From Phycisphaerales bacterium (GTDB lineage Bacteria > Planctomycetota > Phycisphaerae > Phycisphaerales > UBA1924): 64,000 nucleotides of DNA. The notes beneath the pieces are model-generated. The model made no database searches, had not been told where the DNA came from, and worked only from the letters and a program-made list of their open reading frames with translations. The position numbers and the translations under genes are program-made. How positions within the stretch are numbered: position 1 is the stretch's first letter; each line of letters begins with the position of its first letter. Below, piece after piece: positions 8,249 through 17,375 of this stretch. Location: positions 2,356,001 to 2,420,000 of the forward strand of contig CP064987.1 of the NCBI GenBank assembly GCA_016699835.1, read 5' to 3'.

Positions 8249-9076
8249 TCAGGGTGTCATATATGAGTAAAACAGGATAAGGTCCCAGGTCGCGTGCGCG
8301 ATGATGAGCGGAAGTATGCGTCGCGTCGTGCGGAAGAGCAGCCCGACAACCAGACCGTGAAAGGCGATGGCGCCGCACGCGAAAACACCTTGATAGATGT
8401 GGTATGATGCGAAGACGCACGCGACAATGAGCACATCGAGCACCGGCACGCGGAGAAGTTTCTCGACTCGCGTGAAGAGTACTGCCCAGAGCACAATCTC
8501 CTCCCCTGCGGCGTTGAGCACATAGCTCGCAACAAACAACATGTGGTCGCTCAATGACGCAGGCGGCACCATTGATGTGGTGATGGAATCATTGACGGTT
8601 GGTGTCGTGCCAAACAACTGCATGTAGTACCCGACTGAGGCGGAGTATGCCCACCACGACGCGTACGCGCCAACCAGGGCTGCCACTACCAGCACGATGT
8701 CCAGCGCGGGTTTGGGACGCACGAATCCGAATGTGGAAGGATGTTCGCGGCTGCTCCAGGCGATAAACAGCCCGCAGGCGATGGAAGGAATCGCTCCCAC
8801 ACCGAGCGAGAGGAAGAAGTTCGGAGCGTTCCATTGGACCCCAGCGGCCTGGGGTTGTGCACCAACGAACGAACTGATTCCATGAATGAGATGAGGAACG
8901 ACCCCGACACTCAGAATGGCAAAGACCTCGATCCATAACCGGCGACGTTCAGCATGCGCGGCCGCCGGATCGATCTGGTCCGGATGGAACGAAACCGGTG
9001 GTGAAGTGCTGGTTGGCACTTCATCACCGGGCAAAGAACTCGGGTTGAGGTCGGGCTCGGCCGCTGGATTGTCCAT
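8249..9076 (-). CDS. CPBP-family intramembrane metalloprotease
   Basis: This 275-aa protein has a charged, disordered N-terminus (about 1-50) then six to eight hydrophobic helices. It has the CPBP/Abi signature: AAGEEIVLWAVLFTR (double Glu plus R), FHGLVVGLLF and a final HATWD. The family includes Rce1-like CAAX proteases and bacteriocin-immunity proteins; the substrate here is unknown. The start is ATG 9076, with TACGCT exactly 6 nt upstream and no ribosome site. It lies 17 bp after the aconitase stop. The base composition looks lower in GC than the flanking genes. Confidence 0.8.
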   Translation of the reverse strand: MDNPAAEPDLNPSSLPGDEVPTSTSPPVSFHPDQIDPAAAHAERRRLWIEVFAILSVGVVPHLIHGISSFVGAQPQAAGVQWNAPNFFLSLGVGAIPSIACGLFIAWSSREHPSTFGFVRPKPALDIVLVVAALVGAYASWWAYSASVGYYMQLFGTTPTVNDSITTSMVPPASLSDHMLFVASYVLNAAGEEIVLWAVLFTRVEKLLRVPVLDVLIVACVFASYHIYQGVFACGAIAFHGLVVGLLFRTTRRILPLIIAHATWDLILFYSYMTP

Positions 9077-9088
9077 CCGCAGAGCGTA
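9077..9088 (-). promoter_or_regulatory. Candidate leaderless promoter of the CPBP protease gene
   Basis: Minus strand TACGCT (complement of 9083-9088), 6 nt, then ATG. It fits entirely within the 17-bp gap after the aconitase stop codon. Confidence 0.5.
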
Positions 9089-9093
9089 CCCGG

Positions 9094-11949
9094 TCACGCC
9101 ATCGCGTGCTGGCGGCTCTCGTTGAGGAGTCGCCGCAGCACGGTCTGGAGTACGCCGCCGTTTCGGTAGTACTCGGCCTCGACGGGGGTGTCGATGCGGC
9201 ACGTCGTTGTGAACTCGATTCGTTGTCCCGTCTTCGTGCCCTGGGTGATCGTCGCGGTGACCTTCACGTCGCCGCGGGGCGTGACGAGGCCCTCCTTGCT
9301 GACCTGGAGGTGGATATCGAAGACATCGGTCCCGCACAGGCCCAGCGACTGCACGTTCTGGCCGTTCTTGAAGCAGAGGGGAAGCACGCCCATGCCCACG
9401 AGGTTGCTGCGGTGGATGCGCTCGAAACTCTCGGCGATGACGGCCCGGACGCCGAGGAGGAGTGTGCCCTTCGCGGCCCAGTCGCGTGAGGAGCCCATGC
9501 CGTAGTCCTTGCCGGCGAGGACGATGAGGGGCGTGTGCTCGTTCTTATAATGAAGGCTCGCGTTGTAGATCCAGTCGATCTTGCCACTGCCGGCCTTCGA
9601 GAGATCCCTGGTCCAGCCGCCCTCCTTGGGCTTGCCGCTCTCGTCCTTCGTGAGGATGTTCTTGACGCGGACGTTGGCGAAGGTGCCGCGGGTCATGACG
9701 CGGTCGTTGCCGCGGCGGCTGCCGTAACTGTTGAACTCGGCTTTCGTGACGCCGAGGCTCTTGAGATAGTCGCCCGCGGGGGAGTTCTCGGCGATGTCCC
9801 CGGCGGGGGAGATGTGGTCGGTGGTGACGCTGTCGGCGACGTGGACGAGGCAGCGGGCGCCGGTTATCGGCTTGGGCATGCCGGGCTTCTCGCCCATGCC
9901 GGTGAAGTATGGTGGGCTCTGGATGTAGGTGCTCTTGCCATCCCAGGCGTAGAGATCGCTCTTGCTGACGGGGACCGTGTTCCATGTCGGGTTGCCCGTG
10001 AAGACGTTGGAGTACTGCTTCTGGAAGTGCTCGGGCTTGACGGCCTTGGCTTTCACGGCCTGGACCTCGGCGTGGGTCGGCCAGATGTCCTTGAGGTAGA
10101 CCTTCTTGCCGTCCTTGCTCATGCCGATCGGATCGGTGGACAGATCGATCGACATGGAGCCGGCGATCGCGTAGGCGACGACGAGTGGCGGGCTGGCGAG
10201 GTAGTTCGCTCGCACGGCCGGGTGCACGCGTCCTTCGAAGTTGCGGTTGCCGCTGAGCACGCTCGCGACGACGACGTCGCCCTGCTTGACGGCGGTCTCG
10301 ATCTCGGCGGGGAGCGGGCCGGAGTTTCCGATGCAGGTCGTGCAGCCATAGCCCACGGTCTGGAAGCCCAGAGCGTCGAGGTCGGTATCGAGTCCTGCGG
10401 CTTTGTAATAATCGGTGACAACCTTGCTCCCCGGGGCGAGGCTGGTCTTGACCCAGGGCTTGGAGTTGAGCCCGAGCGCCCGGGCCTTGCGCGCCACGAG
10501 GCCCGCGGCGATCATGACGTCGGGGTTGCTGGTGTTGGTGCAACTGGTGATGGCGGCGATGACGACGTCGCCGTGGTGGAGGCGGAAGCCCTGGCCCTTG
10601 AAGGTGACGGGAACGCCGACGCAACCGGCGTCTGACTCTCCGTTCGCGGTGGGGGCGGTGGACTGACCAGCGGTATTGCCCCCCTCGCTCACGAATCGAC
10701 CGACATGGACGGTCTCTGCCGGGGCTTTCTTGGCGAACGTGTCGACGAGTTCCTTGTTCCACGCGGACCTGACGTTTGTGAGTTCCACGCGGTCCTGCGG
10801 GCGCTTGGGCCCGGCGAGAGAGGGACGGACCGTCGAGAGATCGAGTTCGAGGACATCGGTGAACTCGGGTTCCGCTGAGCCTTTGGTCCAGAAGAGGCCC
10901 TGGGCCTTGCAATAGGCCTCGACGAGCGCCACGGTCTTCTCGTCGCGGCCCGTGAAGCGGAGGTAGTCGAGCGTGACGGCATCGACGGGGAAGAAGCCCA
11001 TCGTCGCGCCGTACTCGGGGGCCATGTTTGCGATGGTGGCACGATCGGGGACGCTGAGGGCGGCCATGCCTTCGCCGAAGAACTCGACGAACTTGTCCAC
11101 GACGCCCTTCTTGCGGAGCATCTGGGTCACGGTGAGGACGAGGTCGGTCGCGGTGCTGCCCTCGGGGAGTTTGCCCTTGAGGCGGAAGCCGATGACCTCG
11201 GGCGTGAGCATGTAGATCGGCTGGCCGAGCATGACGGCCTCGGCCTCGATCCCGCCGACGCCCCAGCCGACGACGCCGAGTCCGTTCTCCATCGTGGTGT
11301 GGCTGTCGGTGCCGACGCAGGAGTCTGGGAAGGCGACGGTCGCGCCGTCGGCGTCCTTGGTGAGCACAACGCTCGCGAGATACTCGAGGTTCACCTGGTG
11401 CACGATGCCCGTCGCCGGTGGCACGACGCTGAAGTTGCTCAGGCTCTGCTGGCCCCACTTGAGGAAGCGATACCGCTCGGCGTTGCGCTCGAACTCCTTG
11501 TCGGAGTTGATGGTGAGTGCGGTCTGCCCGCCCGCGCCGGGGCCATACGCGTCGACCTGCACGCTGTGGTCGATGACGAGGTCGCACTTGACGAGGGGAT
11601 TGATGAGGTTGGGGTCGCCGCCGAGGTCGCGCATCGCGTCGCGCATCGCGGCGAGATCGACGACGCAGGGGACGCCCGTGAAGTCCTGGAGGACGACGCG
11701 CCCGGGCATGAAGGGGATCTCCTCCTTGGCCGGACTCTTCGCGTTCCAGTTCGCCATCCCGGCGACGTCGTCCTGGGTGACGATGAAGCCGTCGAGGTTG
11801 CGGAGCATGGCCTCGAGGAGGACCTTGATGGAGTAGGGGAGTTTCTCGACGTGCCCGATGCGGGCGTCCTTCAGGGCGTCGAACGCGAAGTAGGCGTACT
11901 CGCCGTGGGCGGTTTTGAGCGTTCGGCGTGCGTTGTACGGGGTTCCCAT
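9094..11949 (-). CDS. acnA: Aconitate hydratase (AcnA/IRP type)
   Basis: This 951-aa TCA-cycle enzyme isomerises citrate to isocitrate through a [4Fe-4S] cluster. Cluster ligands are seen as AITSCTNTSNP (Cys about 470) and GCTTCIGNSG (Cys about 536 and 539). The C-terminal swivel domain carries GKDYGMGSSRDWAAKG. Length and motifs match AcnA. There is a low-complexity insertion near residues 420-450 (GGNTAGQSTAPTANGES). AAGGAG lies 6 nt before ATG 11949 and sets the start. A -10-like GATAAT is 52 nt upstream. A LysR regulator gene lies immediately upstream on the same strand, an unusual neighbour that could control it. Confidence 0.96.
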   Translation of the reverse strand: MGTPYNARRTLKTAHGEYAYFAFDALKDARIGHVEKLPYSIKVLLEAMLRNLDGFIVTQDDVAGMANWNAKSPAKEEIPFMPGRVVLQDFTGVPCVVDLAAMRDAMRDLGGDPNLINPLVKCDLVIDHSVQVDAYGPGAGGQTALTINSDKEFERNAERYRFLKWGQQSLSNFSVVPPATGIVHQVNLEYLASVVLTKDADGATVAFPDSCVGTDSHTTMENGLGVVGWGVGGIEAEAVMLGQPIYMLTPEVIGFRLKGKLPEGSTATDLVLTVTQMLRKKGVVDKFVEFFGEGMAALSVPDRATIANMAPEYGATMGFFPVDAVTLDYLRFTGRDEKTVALVEAYCKAQGLFWTKGSAEPEFTDVLELDLSTVRPSLAGPKRPQDRVELTNVRSAWNKELVDTFAKKAPAETVHVGRFVSEGGNTAGQSTAPTANGESDAGCVGVPVTFKGQGFRLHHGDVVIAAITSCTNTSNPDVMIAAGLVARKARALGLNSKPWVKTSLAPGSKVVTDYYKAAGLDTDLDALGFQTVGYGCTTCIGNSGPLPAEIETAVKQGDVVVASVLSGNRNFEGRVHPAVRANYLASPPLVVAYAIAGSMSIDLSTDPIGMSKDGKKVYLKDIWPTHAEVQAVKAKAVKPEHFQKQYSNVFTGNPTWNTVPVSKSDLYAWDGKSTYIQSPPYFTGMGEKPGMPKPITGARCLVHVADSVTTDHISPAGDIAENSPAGDYLKSLGVTKAEFNSYGSRRGNDRVMTRGTFANVRVKNILTKDESGKPKEGGWTRDLSKAGSGKIDWIYNASLHYKNEHTPLIVLAGKDYGMGSSRDWAAKGTLLLGVRAVIAESFERIHRSNLVGMGVLPLCFKNGQNVQSLGLCGTDVFDIHLQVSKEGLVTPRGDVKVTATITQGTKTGQRIEFTTTCRIDTPVEAEYYRNGGVLQTVLRRLLNESRQHAMA

Positions 11950-12001
11950 GGTCGGCTCCTTCGTGCTGGTTGCGTGCTCGAGCCCTCGTGGCTCACCGTT
12001 C

Positions 12002-12007
12002 ATTATC
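12002..12007 (-). promoter_or_regulatory. Candidate -10 box of acnA
   Basis: GATAAT on the minus strand (5 of 6 to TATAAT), 52 nt before the ATG. A TTGATT lies upstream but at 21 nt spacing, longer than normal. Confidence 0.35.
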
Positions 12008-12058
12008 GGCGCGACGAGGCATGAATCGAATCAATCATGTGACGACCATGTATAAAAA

Positions 12059-13009
12059 CTATTTATTCTTTCGCCGGCGAGCGGCCTCTGGACGGAACCG
12101 ATCGAGGAGCGCCCGCTCGAAGGCGCCCGCGGCGGCCCCGGGCTCGCGGTCGCGACGCCGGATGATCGCCAGTGTTCTCGTCAATCGACCATCCCGACAG
12201 GCCAGCCCCTCTCCAAAGCCCGTCTCACCGGCCAGCGAAAATCGGCTCACCAACCCCACGCCGATGCCCGCCTTCACCATGCTCTGGATGCTCTCGATCG
12301 AGCGGAGTTCCATGACGACGTTGAGCGTGACCCCCGCGCGACGGGCCGAGCGATCGACGAGATCGCGCACGGCGGTCCCGGCCTCAAACGCGACAAACGG
12401 TTCGTCCTGCACGTCGCGCCAGCGAAACGTCCTTTCGCTGTCGCTCGGCTTGGCGCCCTTGGATGATGCGCCTTTGGAATCATCTCGCCGCAGCCCGACG
12501 AGTCGTAACTCGTCCTCGACGAGTGGCACGCGGACGAGCGACGCCGCCCCTGCGACCTCGATGGGGAGTGTGACGATGCCCAGGTCGAGTTCGCCCGAGA
12601 GCACCGCCGCCGCCACCGCTGATGATCCGGCCTCTCGCACATAGAACCGCACGCCCGGGTGCGCCTTACGGAAGTACGACACGACGGGGGGCAGGAGGCA
12701 TGTCGTCGCGGTCGCCCCGCCGCCCACGCGGATCGAGCCTCGCTCCAGCCCGAGCAGTTGTCGGACGGCACCCACGCCGCGCTCCGCCGCCGCGAGCGAT
12801 TCCTCGGCGTGCGCGAGAAAGATCCGTCCCGCCTCGGTGAGTTCCACGCCGCGCCCCGTGCGATCGAGGAGCGGCGTCCCGACCTCCTTCTCGAGTTTCT
12901 TGACGACCGCCGAGAGCGCCGGCTGTGTCACGCCGAGGGATTGGGCCGCCCGCGTCAGGTGGCGGGCGCGGGCGATCTCTCGAAAATAGCGAAGTGGCGT
13001 GAGTTCCAC
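12059..13009 (-). CDS. LysR-family transcriptional regulator
   Basis: The 316-aa protein starts with a LysR winged helix-turn-helix: ELTPLRYFREIARARHLTRAA, LGVTQPALSAVVKKLEKEVG, LLDRTGRGVELTEAG, then a type 2 periplasmic-binding-fold effector domain (about 90-300). It would bind DNA and a small co-inducer. The gene starts with GTG preceded by TAACCT at 6 nt, another leaderless arrangement. It lies upstream of acnA in the same direction (110 bp gap) and divergent from the DUF4126 gene, so either could be a target. Effector unknown. Confidence 0.92.
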   Translation of the reverse strand: MELTPLRYFREIARARHLTRAAQSLGVTQPALSAVVKKLEKEVGTPLLDRTGRGVELTEAGRIFLAHAEESLAAAERGVGAVRQLLGLERGSIRVGGGATATTCLLPPVVSYFRKAHPGVRFYVREAGSSAVAAAVLSGELDLGIVTLPIEVAGAASLVRVPLVEDELRLVGLRRDDSKGASSKGAKPSDSERTFRWRDVQDEPFVAFEAGTAVRDLVDRSARRAGVTLNVVMELRSIESIQSMVKAGIGVGLVSRFSLAGETGFGEGLACRDGRLTRTLAIIRRRDREPGAAAGAFERALLDRFRPEAARRRKNK

Positions 13010-13021
13010 GACCGGAGGTTA
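13010..13021 (-). promoter_or_regulatory. Candidate leaderless promoter of the LysR gene
   Basis: Minus strand TAACCT (complement of 13016-13021), 6 nt, then GTG. Confidence 0.35.
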
Positions 13022-13090
13022 TCAGGACGGGCCACAAAGTCGAAACGAGACAGATCCCGCTCCCAAGAAGATGGTAGAGGTGTTGCGCCC

Positions 13091-13717
13091 ATGCCCGGTC
13101 TCCACGAACTCACCGCCTCGATCGTCGCAATCTGTGTCGGACTTGGCCTGGCAGCCGCCTGTGGCTTTCGGGTCTTTGTCCCCCTCGCCCTGGCGGGCCT
13201 GGGGGCGAAACTCGGGTTGATCCACGTCGGCGATTCGTTCGCCTGGCTTTCGTCGTGGCCGGCGCTGATCGCGCTCGCCGTGGCGTGCGTCCTGGAGGTG
13301 GGGGCGTACTACATCCCCTGGGTGGACCACGCGCTCGACGCCGTGGCGACGCCCGCCGCCGCCGTCGCCGGGGCCGTCCTCGCCGCGTCGCAGGTGACCG
13401 GGCTGGTCGCCGACTCCACGCCGCTCACCCAGTTCGCGGGGTGGGCCACCGCGCTGATCGCGGGCGGTGCGGTCGCGGGCACGATCCAGGGGACGACCGT
13501 CGCCACGAGGTCCGTCTCGACGATCTCCACCGGGGGGCTTGCGAACCCGATCGTTTCGACTCTTGAGAACGCACTCTCCGCCGTGCTCGCGGTTCTGGCG
13601 GTGGTCGTGCCGATCGCGATCGGCGTCCTGCTCCTACTGGTCCTCGCGTGGTTCATCACGCGGCGGGTCCGCAAGGCCAAGCAAGCCCGGCTGGCGGCGA
13701 TTCTCGTGCCCATGTGA
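13091..13717 (+). CDS. DUF4126-type membrane protein
   Basis: This 208-aa protein has about five hydrophobic helices and small-residue-rich segments (LGLAAACGFRVFVPLALAGLG, AGAVLAASQVTGLVADS, then a long C-terminal helix near 175-200 ending in basic residues). The opening ASIVAICVGLGLAAACGFR followed by VGDSFAWLSSWPALIALAVA is typical of DUF4126, a family of unknown function. The ATG at 13091 is the only start that begins just before the conserved region. Divergent from the LysR gene; no ribosome site is evident. Role unknown. Confidence 0.75.
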   Translation: MPGLHELTASIVAICVGLGLAAACGFRVFVPLALAGLGAKLGLIHVGDSFAWLSSWPALIALAVACVLEVGAYYIPWVDHALDAVATPAAAVAGAVLAASQVTGLVADSTPLTQFAGWATALIAGGAVAGTIQGTTVATRSVSTISTGGLANPIVSTLENALSAVLAVLAVVVPIAIGVLLLLVLAWFITRRVRKAKQARLAAILVPM

Positions 13718-13796
13718 GTTTGGCCCGCCCCCTCCCGGGATCCGCCCACCATCGGTGTAGGCTTCGGCGTCACCTAGCCGAAGTCACTGCACCCCC

Positions 13797-15116
13797 ATGG
13801 GCACGATCCTCGTCATCCTGGCTCTGATCCTCTTCAACGCCGTGCTCGTCGCGGCGGAGTTGGCGGTCCTGTCGTCGCGCAAGATTCGCCTCTCCCAGGC
13901 CGCCGAGAAGGGATCGAGGGGCGCCGCCAAGGCCCTGGCGCTCGCCGAGGACCCGACTCGATTCCTCTCCACGGTGCAGGTCGGCATCACGCTCATCGCG
14001 ATCCTTCTCGGCGCGTTCGGCGAGGCCTCGATCGCCGGTGATCTGGAGGCTCGCCTCAAGACCGTTGCGGTTCTAGAGAGGTACGCCCATCCGATCGCGC
14101 TCGCGATCGTCGTGGTGTCGATCACCGTGGTGTCGATCGTCGTGGGCGAACTCATCCCCAAGCGCCTCGCGATCGCGTTCCCCGAGCGCATCGCCTCCTT
14201 CACGGCACGCCCCCTCTGGCTTGTCGCCAAGGTTGGCTCGCCTGTGGTCTTGCTTCTCAGCGGCTCAACCTCGGTCATCCTGCGCCTTTTCGGGCTGAAA
14301 GAGACAGGCGGACGCGACGACCTCTCCGAGGACGAACTCCGCGCCCTGCTCAAGGCCGGCACCCGCACGGGCGTCATCCATGCCCAGGAGCACGAACTCC
14401 TCGACCGCGTCTTTCGTTTGGGCGATCTCCGCGTGAAGTCGCTGATGGTGCCGCGGGCAGACGTCCACTTCATCGACGCGCAGGCCAGCAAGAACCAAGT
14501 GAAGATCGCCGTCGCCACGAGCCCGCACTCGCACTTTCCCGTCTGCCAGGGCTCGCTCGATAAGCTCGTCGGTGTTGTGCACGTCAAGGACCTTGTGAAG
14601 CACGGCATGATCGCCGGCGAGGACGTCAACCTCACCGAGATCGCCCAGGCGCCCCTCTTCGTTCCCGAGGCCATGCCCGCGCTCACGCTCCTCGATCGCT
14701 TCGCCGAGACGAGGCGCCACATCGCCTTCGTCGTGGACGAGTTCGGCGGCGTCGAGGGTCTCGTCACGCTCAACGACATCGTCGAGCGCATCATTGGAAG
14801 CGTCGTCACGGCCGATGACGACGACCCGGCCCAGATCACGCCCCGCGCCGATGGCACGGTGCTCGTCGATGGCCTGCTCCCCTTGCAGGACCTCTTCCAT
14901 TATTTTGACATCGATCCGGGCGAGGACCATGACTTCGACGACATCTCGACCGCCGCCGGGTTTGTCGTGGCGCTCCTGGGGCGCGTTCCTCGCACGGGCG
15001 ACAGCGTGGACCGCTTCGGGCATCGGTTCGAGGTCGTGGACATGGACCGTCGGCGGATCGACAAGTTGCTCGTGACGGCGCTCAAGCCCACGGATGATCA
15101 GGAGCGGACCGAATGA
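13797..15116 (+). CDS. CNNM/hemolysin-C family transporter (DUF21, CBS pair, CorC_HlyC)
   Basis: The 439-aa protein has a DUF21/CNNM transmembrane domain (about 1-190, TVQVGITLIAILLGAFGE and VVGELIPKRLAI), two CBS domains (about 215-335, MVPRADVHFID, FVVDEFGGVEGLVTLNDIVE) and a C-terminal transporter-associated CorC_HlyC domain. The family is linked to Mg2+/Co2+ efflux or divalent-cation homeostasis; older annotations call it hemolysin. Its last 4 bases (ATGA) overlap the start of the next gene, so translation is coupled. Confidence 0.92.
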   Translation: MGTILVILALILFNAVLVAAELAVLSSRKIRLSQAAEKGSRGAAKALALAEDPTRFLSTVQVGITLIAILLGAFGEASIAGDLEARLKTVAVLERYAHPIALAIVVVSITVVSIVVGELIPKRLAIAFPERIASFTARPLWLVAKVGSPVVLLLSGSTSVILRLFGLKETGGRDDLSEDELRALLKAGTRTGVIHAQEHELLDRVFRLGDLRVKSLMVPRADVHFIDAQASKNQVKIAVATSPHSHFPVCQGSLDKLVGVVHVKDLVKHGMIAGEDVNLTEIAQAPLFVPEAMPALTLLDRFAETRRHIAFVVDEFGGVEGLVTLNDIVERIIGSVVTADDDDPAQITPRADGTVLVDGLLPLQDLFHYFDIDPGEDHDFDDISTAAGFVVALLGRVPRTGDSVDRFGHRFEVVDMDRRRIDKLLVTALKPTDDQERTE

Positions 15117-16783
15117 CTCGTCTCTCCAAGGAAGCGGCGGCCGCGCTGGTGGTCGTGATCGTGTGCGTGCTGGCCCTAGGCGTGGGGGTGTGGCGTGCGA
15201 TGTCGAAAGCGACGATTCCATCGCCCGATCTGCCGCCGCTCGCGCGGACGACCGAGGCCGTCGCCCGGCCGGTCCCCGAGATTCCCAGGTCCCTCTTCGA
15301 GTTCCGCGGCCTGTGGGTCGCGACCGTGGACAACATCGACTGGCCCAGCAGGAAGGGCCTCCCCGCGCGCGAGCAGCGACAGGAGATGATGCGGATCATC
15401 GGTGTCGCGGAATCGCTCAACCTCAACGCGATCGTCCTGCAAGTTCGTCCCTCGTGCGACGCGATCTATCCCTCCGCGCTCGAACCGTGGTCGGAGTATC
15501 TCAGCGGCACGCAGGGTGTTCCGCGCGACGACCGCTCCGACCCGCTCGCCGAGTGGATCGCCGCCTGCCACGCGCGGGGCATCGAACTCCATGCGTGGTT
15601 CAATCCCTTCCGCGCCCGCCACTTCAAGGCCACCAGCCCCAACGCCGCATCGCACGTGAGCAACGTGCATCCGCGCCTCGTCAAGACCTATGGCACACGC
15701 CCGGACAACACCTACCAGTGGCTCGACCCGGGCGACCCCGCGGCACGCCTGCACACGCTCGACGTCGTCCTCGACGTCGTGAATCGATACGACATCGATG
15801 CCGTCCACATGGACGACTACTTCTATCCGTACCCGATCGACAAACTCGAGTTCCCCGATGAGGCGAGTTACGCAACATATCGAAAGTCCGGCGGCACGCT
15901 CGCGCGTGACGAGTGGCGACGGAACAACATCAACACCTTTGTCCAGACGCTCGCCGAGCGCGTCCATGCCGCCAAGCCGGGCGTGCGCGTCGGCATCAGC
16001 CCCTTCGGCATCTGGAAGCCCGGGCACCCCAAGGGCGTCGAAGGGATGGACCAGACCGCGAGGATCTTCGCCGATCCGAAACTCTGGCTCAATGAAGGTT
16101 GGGTGGACTATCTCGCCCCGCAACTCTACTGGACGCTCGACGCCCCCAAGCAGCCCTACGCGCCGCTGCTCTCGTGGTGGATCGGCGAGAACTCCAAGGG
16201 GCGCCACGTGTTCGTGGGCAACAACGCCAGCCGGGTCGCCCCCGTCGGCACCTCGGGCTCATGGCGTACCGACGAGATCCTGAATCAGGTCGCCGAGACC
16301 CGGCGCCAGAATGCCGCGGGGAACATCCTCTACAGCGCGATCGCGCTCGTGGAAGATCGCGACTCGCTCGCGACAAAGTTGCGAGCCGGGCACTACGCAA
16401 AACCCGCGCTCGCACCCCAGGCGACGTGGCTTGCGCGGCCGCCGGTGGAGCCGAGGCTGACCGTCAAACTCACCGGCGCCTCGCCACTGATCTCCTGGGC
16501 GCCTGGTGACACGACGCCCGTGCGCCGATGGGTGGTGCTCGTCGAGCGGAACGGGCAGTGGGAACTCTCGATCAAGCCGCCGACGGTCTCGTTCGCGTCG
16601 GACTACGACCTCTTTCCGCTCGTGGCGGGGGCGTCGGGCACGCGGCCCGCCCCCGCGACGCCGCCGACGCGGCTCGCCGTGATCCAGGTCGGGCCCGCCG
16701 GTGTGCTCGGGTCGCCCGCCGTGGTGGATGTGCCGCCAAGATCCAACGGGCGGTCTCAGGTTTCGCCCGCATCTGCCCCATGA
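15113..16783 (+). CDS. Secreted glycoside hydrolase-like protein, GHL10 (DUF187) family
   Basis: This 556-aa protein has an N-terminal signal anchor (residues 8-30) followed by a GHL10-type TIM barrel: EFRGLWVATVDNIDWPSR, IVLQVRPSCDAIYPSALEPW, AWFNPFRARH, DIDAVHMDDYFYPY, GISPFGIWKP, and YLAPQLYWTLDAP. The MDDYFYPYP segment carries the predicted acidic residues. C-terminal about 100 residues look like a beta-sandwich (fibronectin-like). It probably cleaves a polysaccharide or peptidoglycan glycan at the cell surface; substrate unknown. ATGA overlap with the transporter gene argues for an operon. Confidence 0.88.
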   Translation: MTRLSKEAAAALVVVIVCVLALGVGVWRAMSKATIPSPDLPPLARTTEAVARPVPEIPRSLFEFRGLWVATVDNIDWPSRKGLPAREQRQEMMRIIGVAESLNLNAIVLQVRPSCDAIYPSALEPWSEYLSGTQGVPRDDRSDPLAEWIAACHARGIELHAWFNPFRARHFKATSPNAASHVSNVHPRLVKTYGTRPDNTYQWLDPGDPAARLHTLDVVLDVVNRYDIDAVHMDDYFYPYPIDKLEFPDEASYATYRKSGGTLARDEWRRNNINTFVQTLAERVHAAKPGVRVGISPFGIWKPGHPKGVEGMDQTARIFADPKLWLNEGWVDYLAPQLYWTLDAPKQPYAPLLSWWIGENSKGRHVFVGNNASRVAPVGTSGSWRTDEILNQVAETRRQNAAGNILYSAIALVEDRDSLATKLRAGHYAKPALAPQATWLARPPVEPRLTVKLTGASPLISWAPGDTTPVRRWVVLVERNGQWELSIKPPTVSFASDYDLFPLVAGASGTRPAPATPPTRLAVIQVGPAGVLGSPAVVDVPPRSNGRSQVSPASAP

Positions 16784-16804
16784 ATCTCGCCGAATAATCC
16801 AGCG

Positions 16805-17239
16805 ATGCCATCCGCTGCCCCCCAACCTCGAATGACGCTGTACATCGACGGCGCGTGCGGCATGTGCTCGCGTGAGGCCAACCTCATGGTGCGGCTCGAT
16901 CAAGGCCGAGGGTACATCGCCTTCGACGACATCAACCGCCCAGACTTTGATCCCGCCTCTCTCGGGCGCTCGGCCCACGATGTCCACACTCGAATCCACG
17001 CCAAACTCGACGATGGCCGGGTGATCGAAGGTCTTGAGGTCTTTCGGCGCGCGTACGCGCTCATTGGTCGCGGCTGGCTCTTGGCGCCCACCGGTTGGCC
17101 GATCCTCCGCCCGATCTTCGATGCGCTCTATCGCCTCTTCGCCCGCCATCGCAGGCGGATCTCGCGGCTCTTCTTCGCGAGCGCCTGCCCCATGCCGCCA
17201 CCACCTTCGGCGATGTATAGAGGACGTGACTCGGCCTGA
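16805..17239 (+). CDS. DCC-family (DUF393) thiol-disulfide-like protein
   Basis: This 144-aa protein has the family signature YIDGACGMCSREA (the D-x-x-C-x-x-C motif that gives the DCC name) near residue 14, then FDDINRPDFDP and the C-terminal GWLLAPTGWPILRPIFDALY helix. DUF393 proteins have a thioredoxin-like fold and unclear function. It is 22 bp after the hydrolase gene. AATAAT lies 6 nt before ATG 16805, an imperfect match to the leaderless pattern. Confidence 0.85.
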   Translation: MPSAAPQPRMTLYIDGACGMCSREANLMVRLDQGRGYIAFDDINRPDFDPASLGRSAHDVHTRIHAKLDDGRVIEGLEVFRRAYALIGRGWLLAPTGWPILRPIFDALYRLFARHRRRISRLFFASACPMPPPPSAMYRGRDSA

Positions 17240-17375
17240 TTCTCGGACGCGTCCACCCGAAACACCCGGCAAAGTGGGAAGGCCTGTGCGGGCGTGCTGG
17301 CTCGCAAGCCCGGCTCCAGCGGCAACTCCTGACATCCAAGTGGACCTTCAACGGGTCTTTACCGACATTGTCGAT

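Noticed and set aside
9545..11587. A 680-codon minus-strand frame overlapping aconitase
   Set aside because: It is an out-of-frame shadow of acnA, composed mainly of Arg/Pro/Gly.
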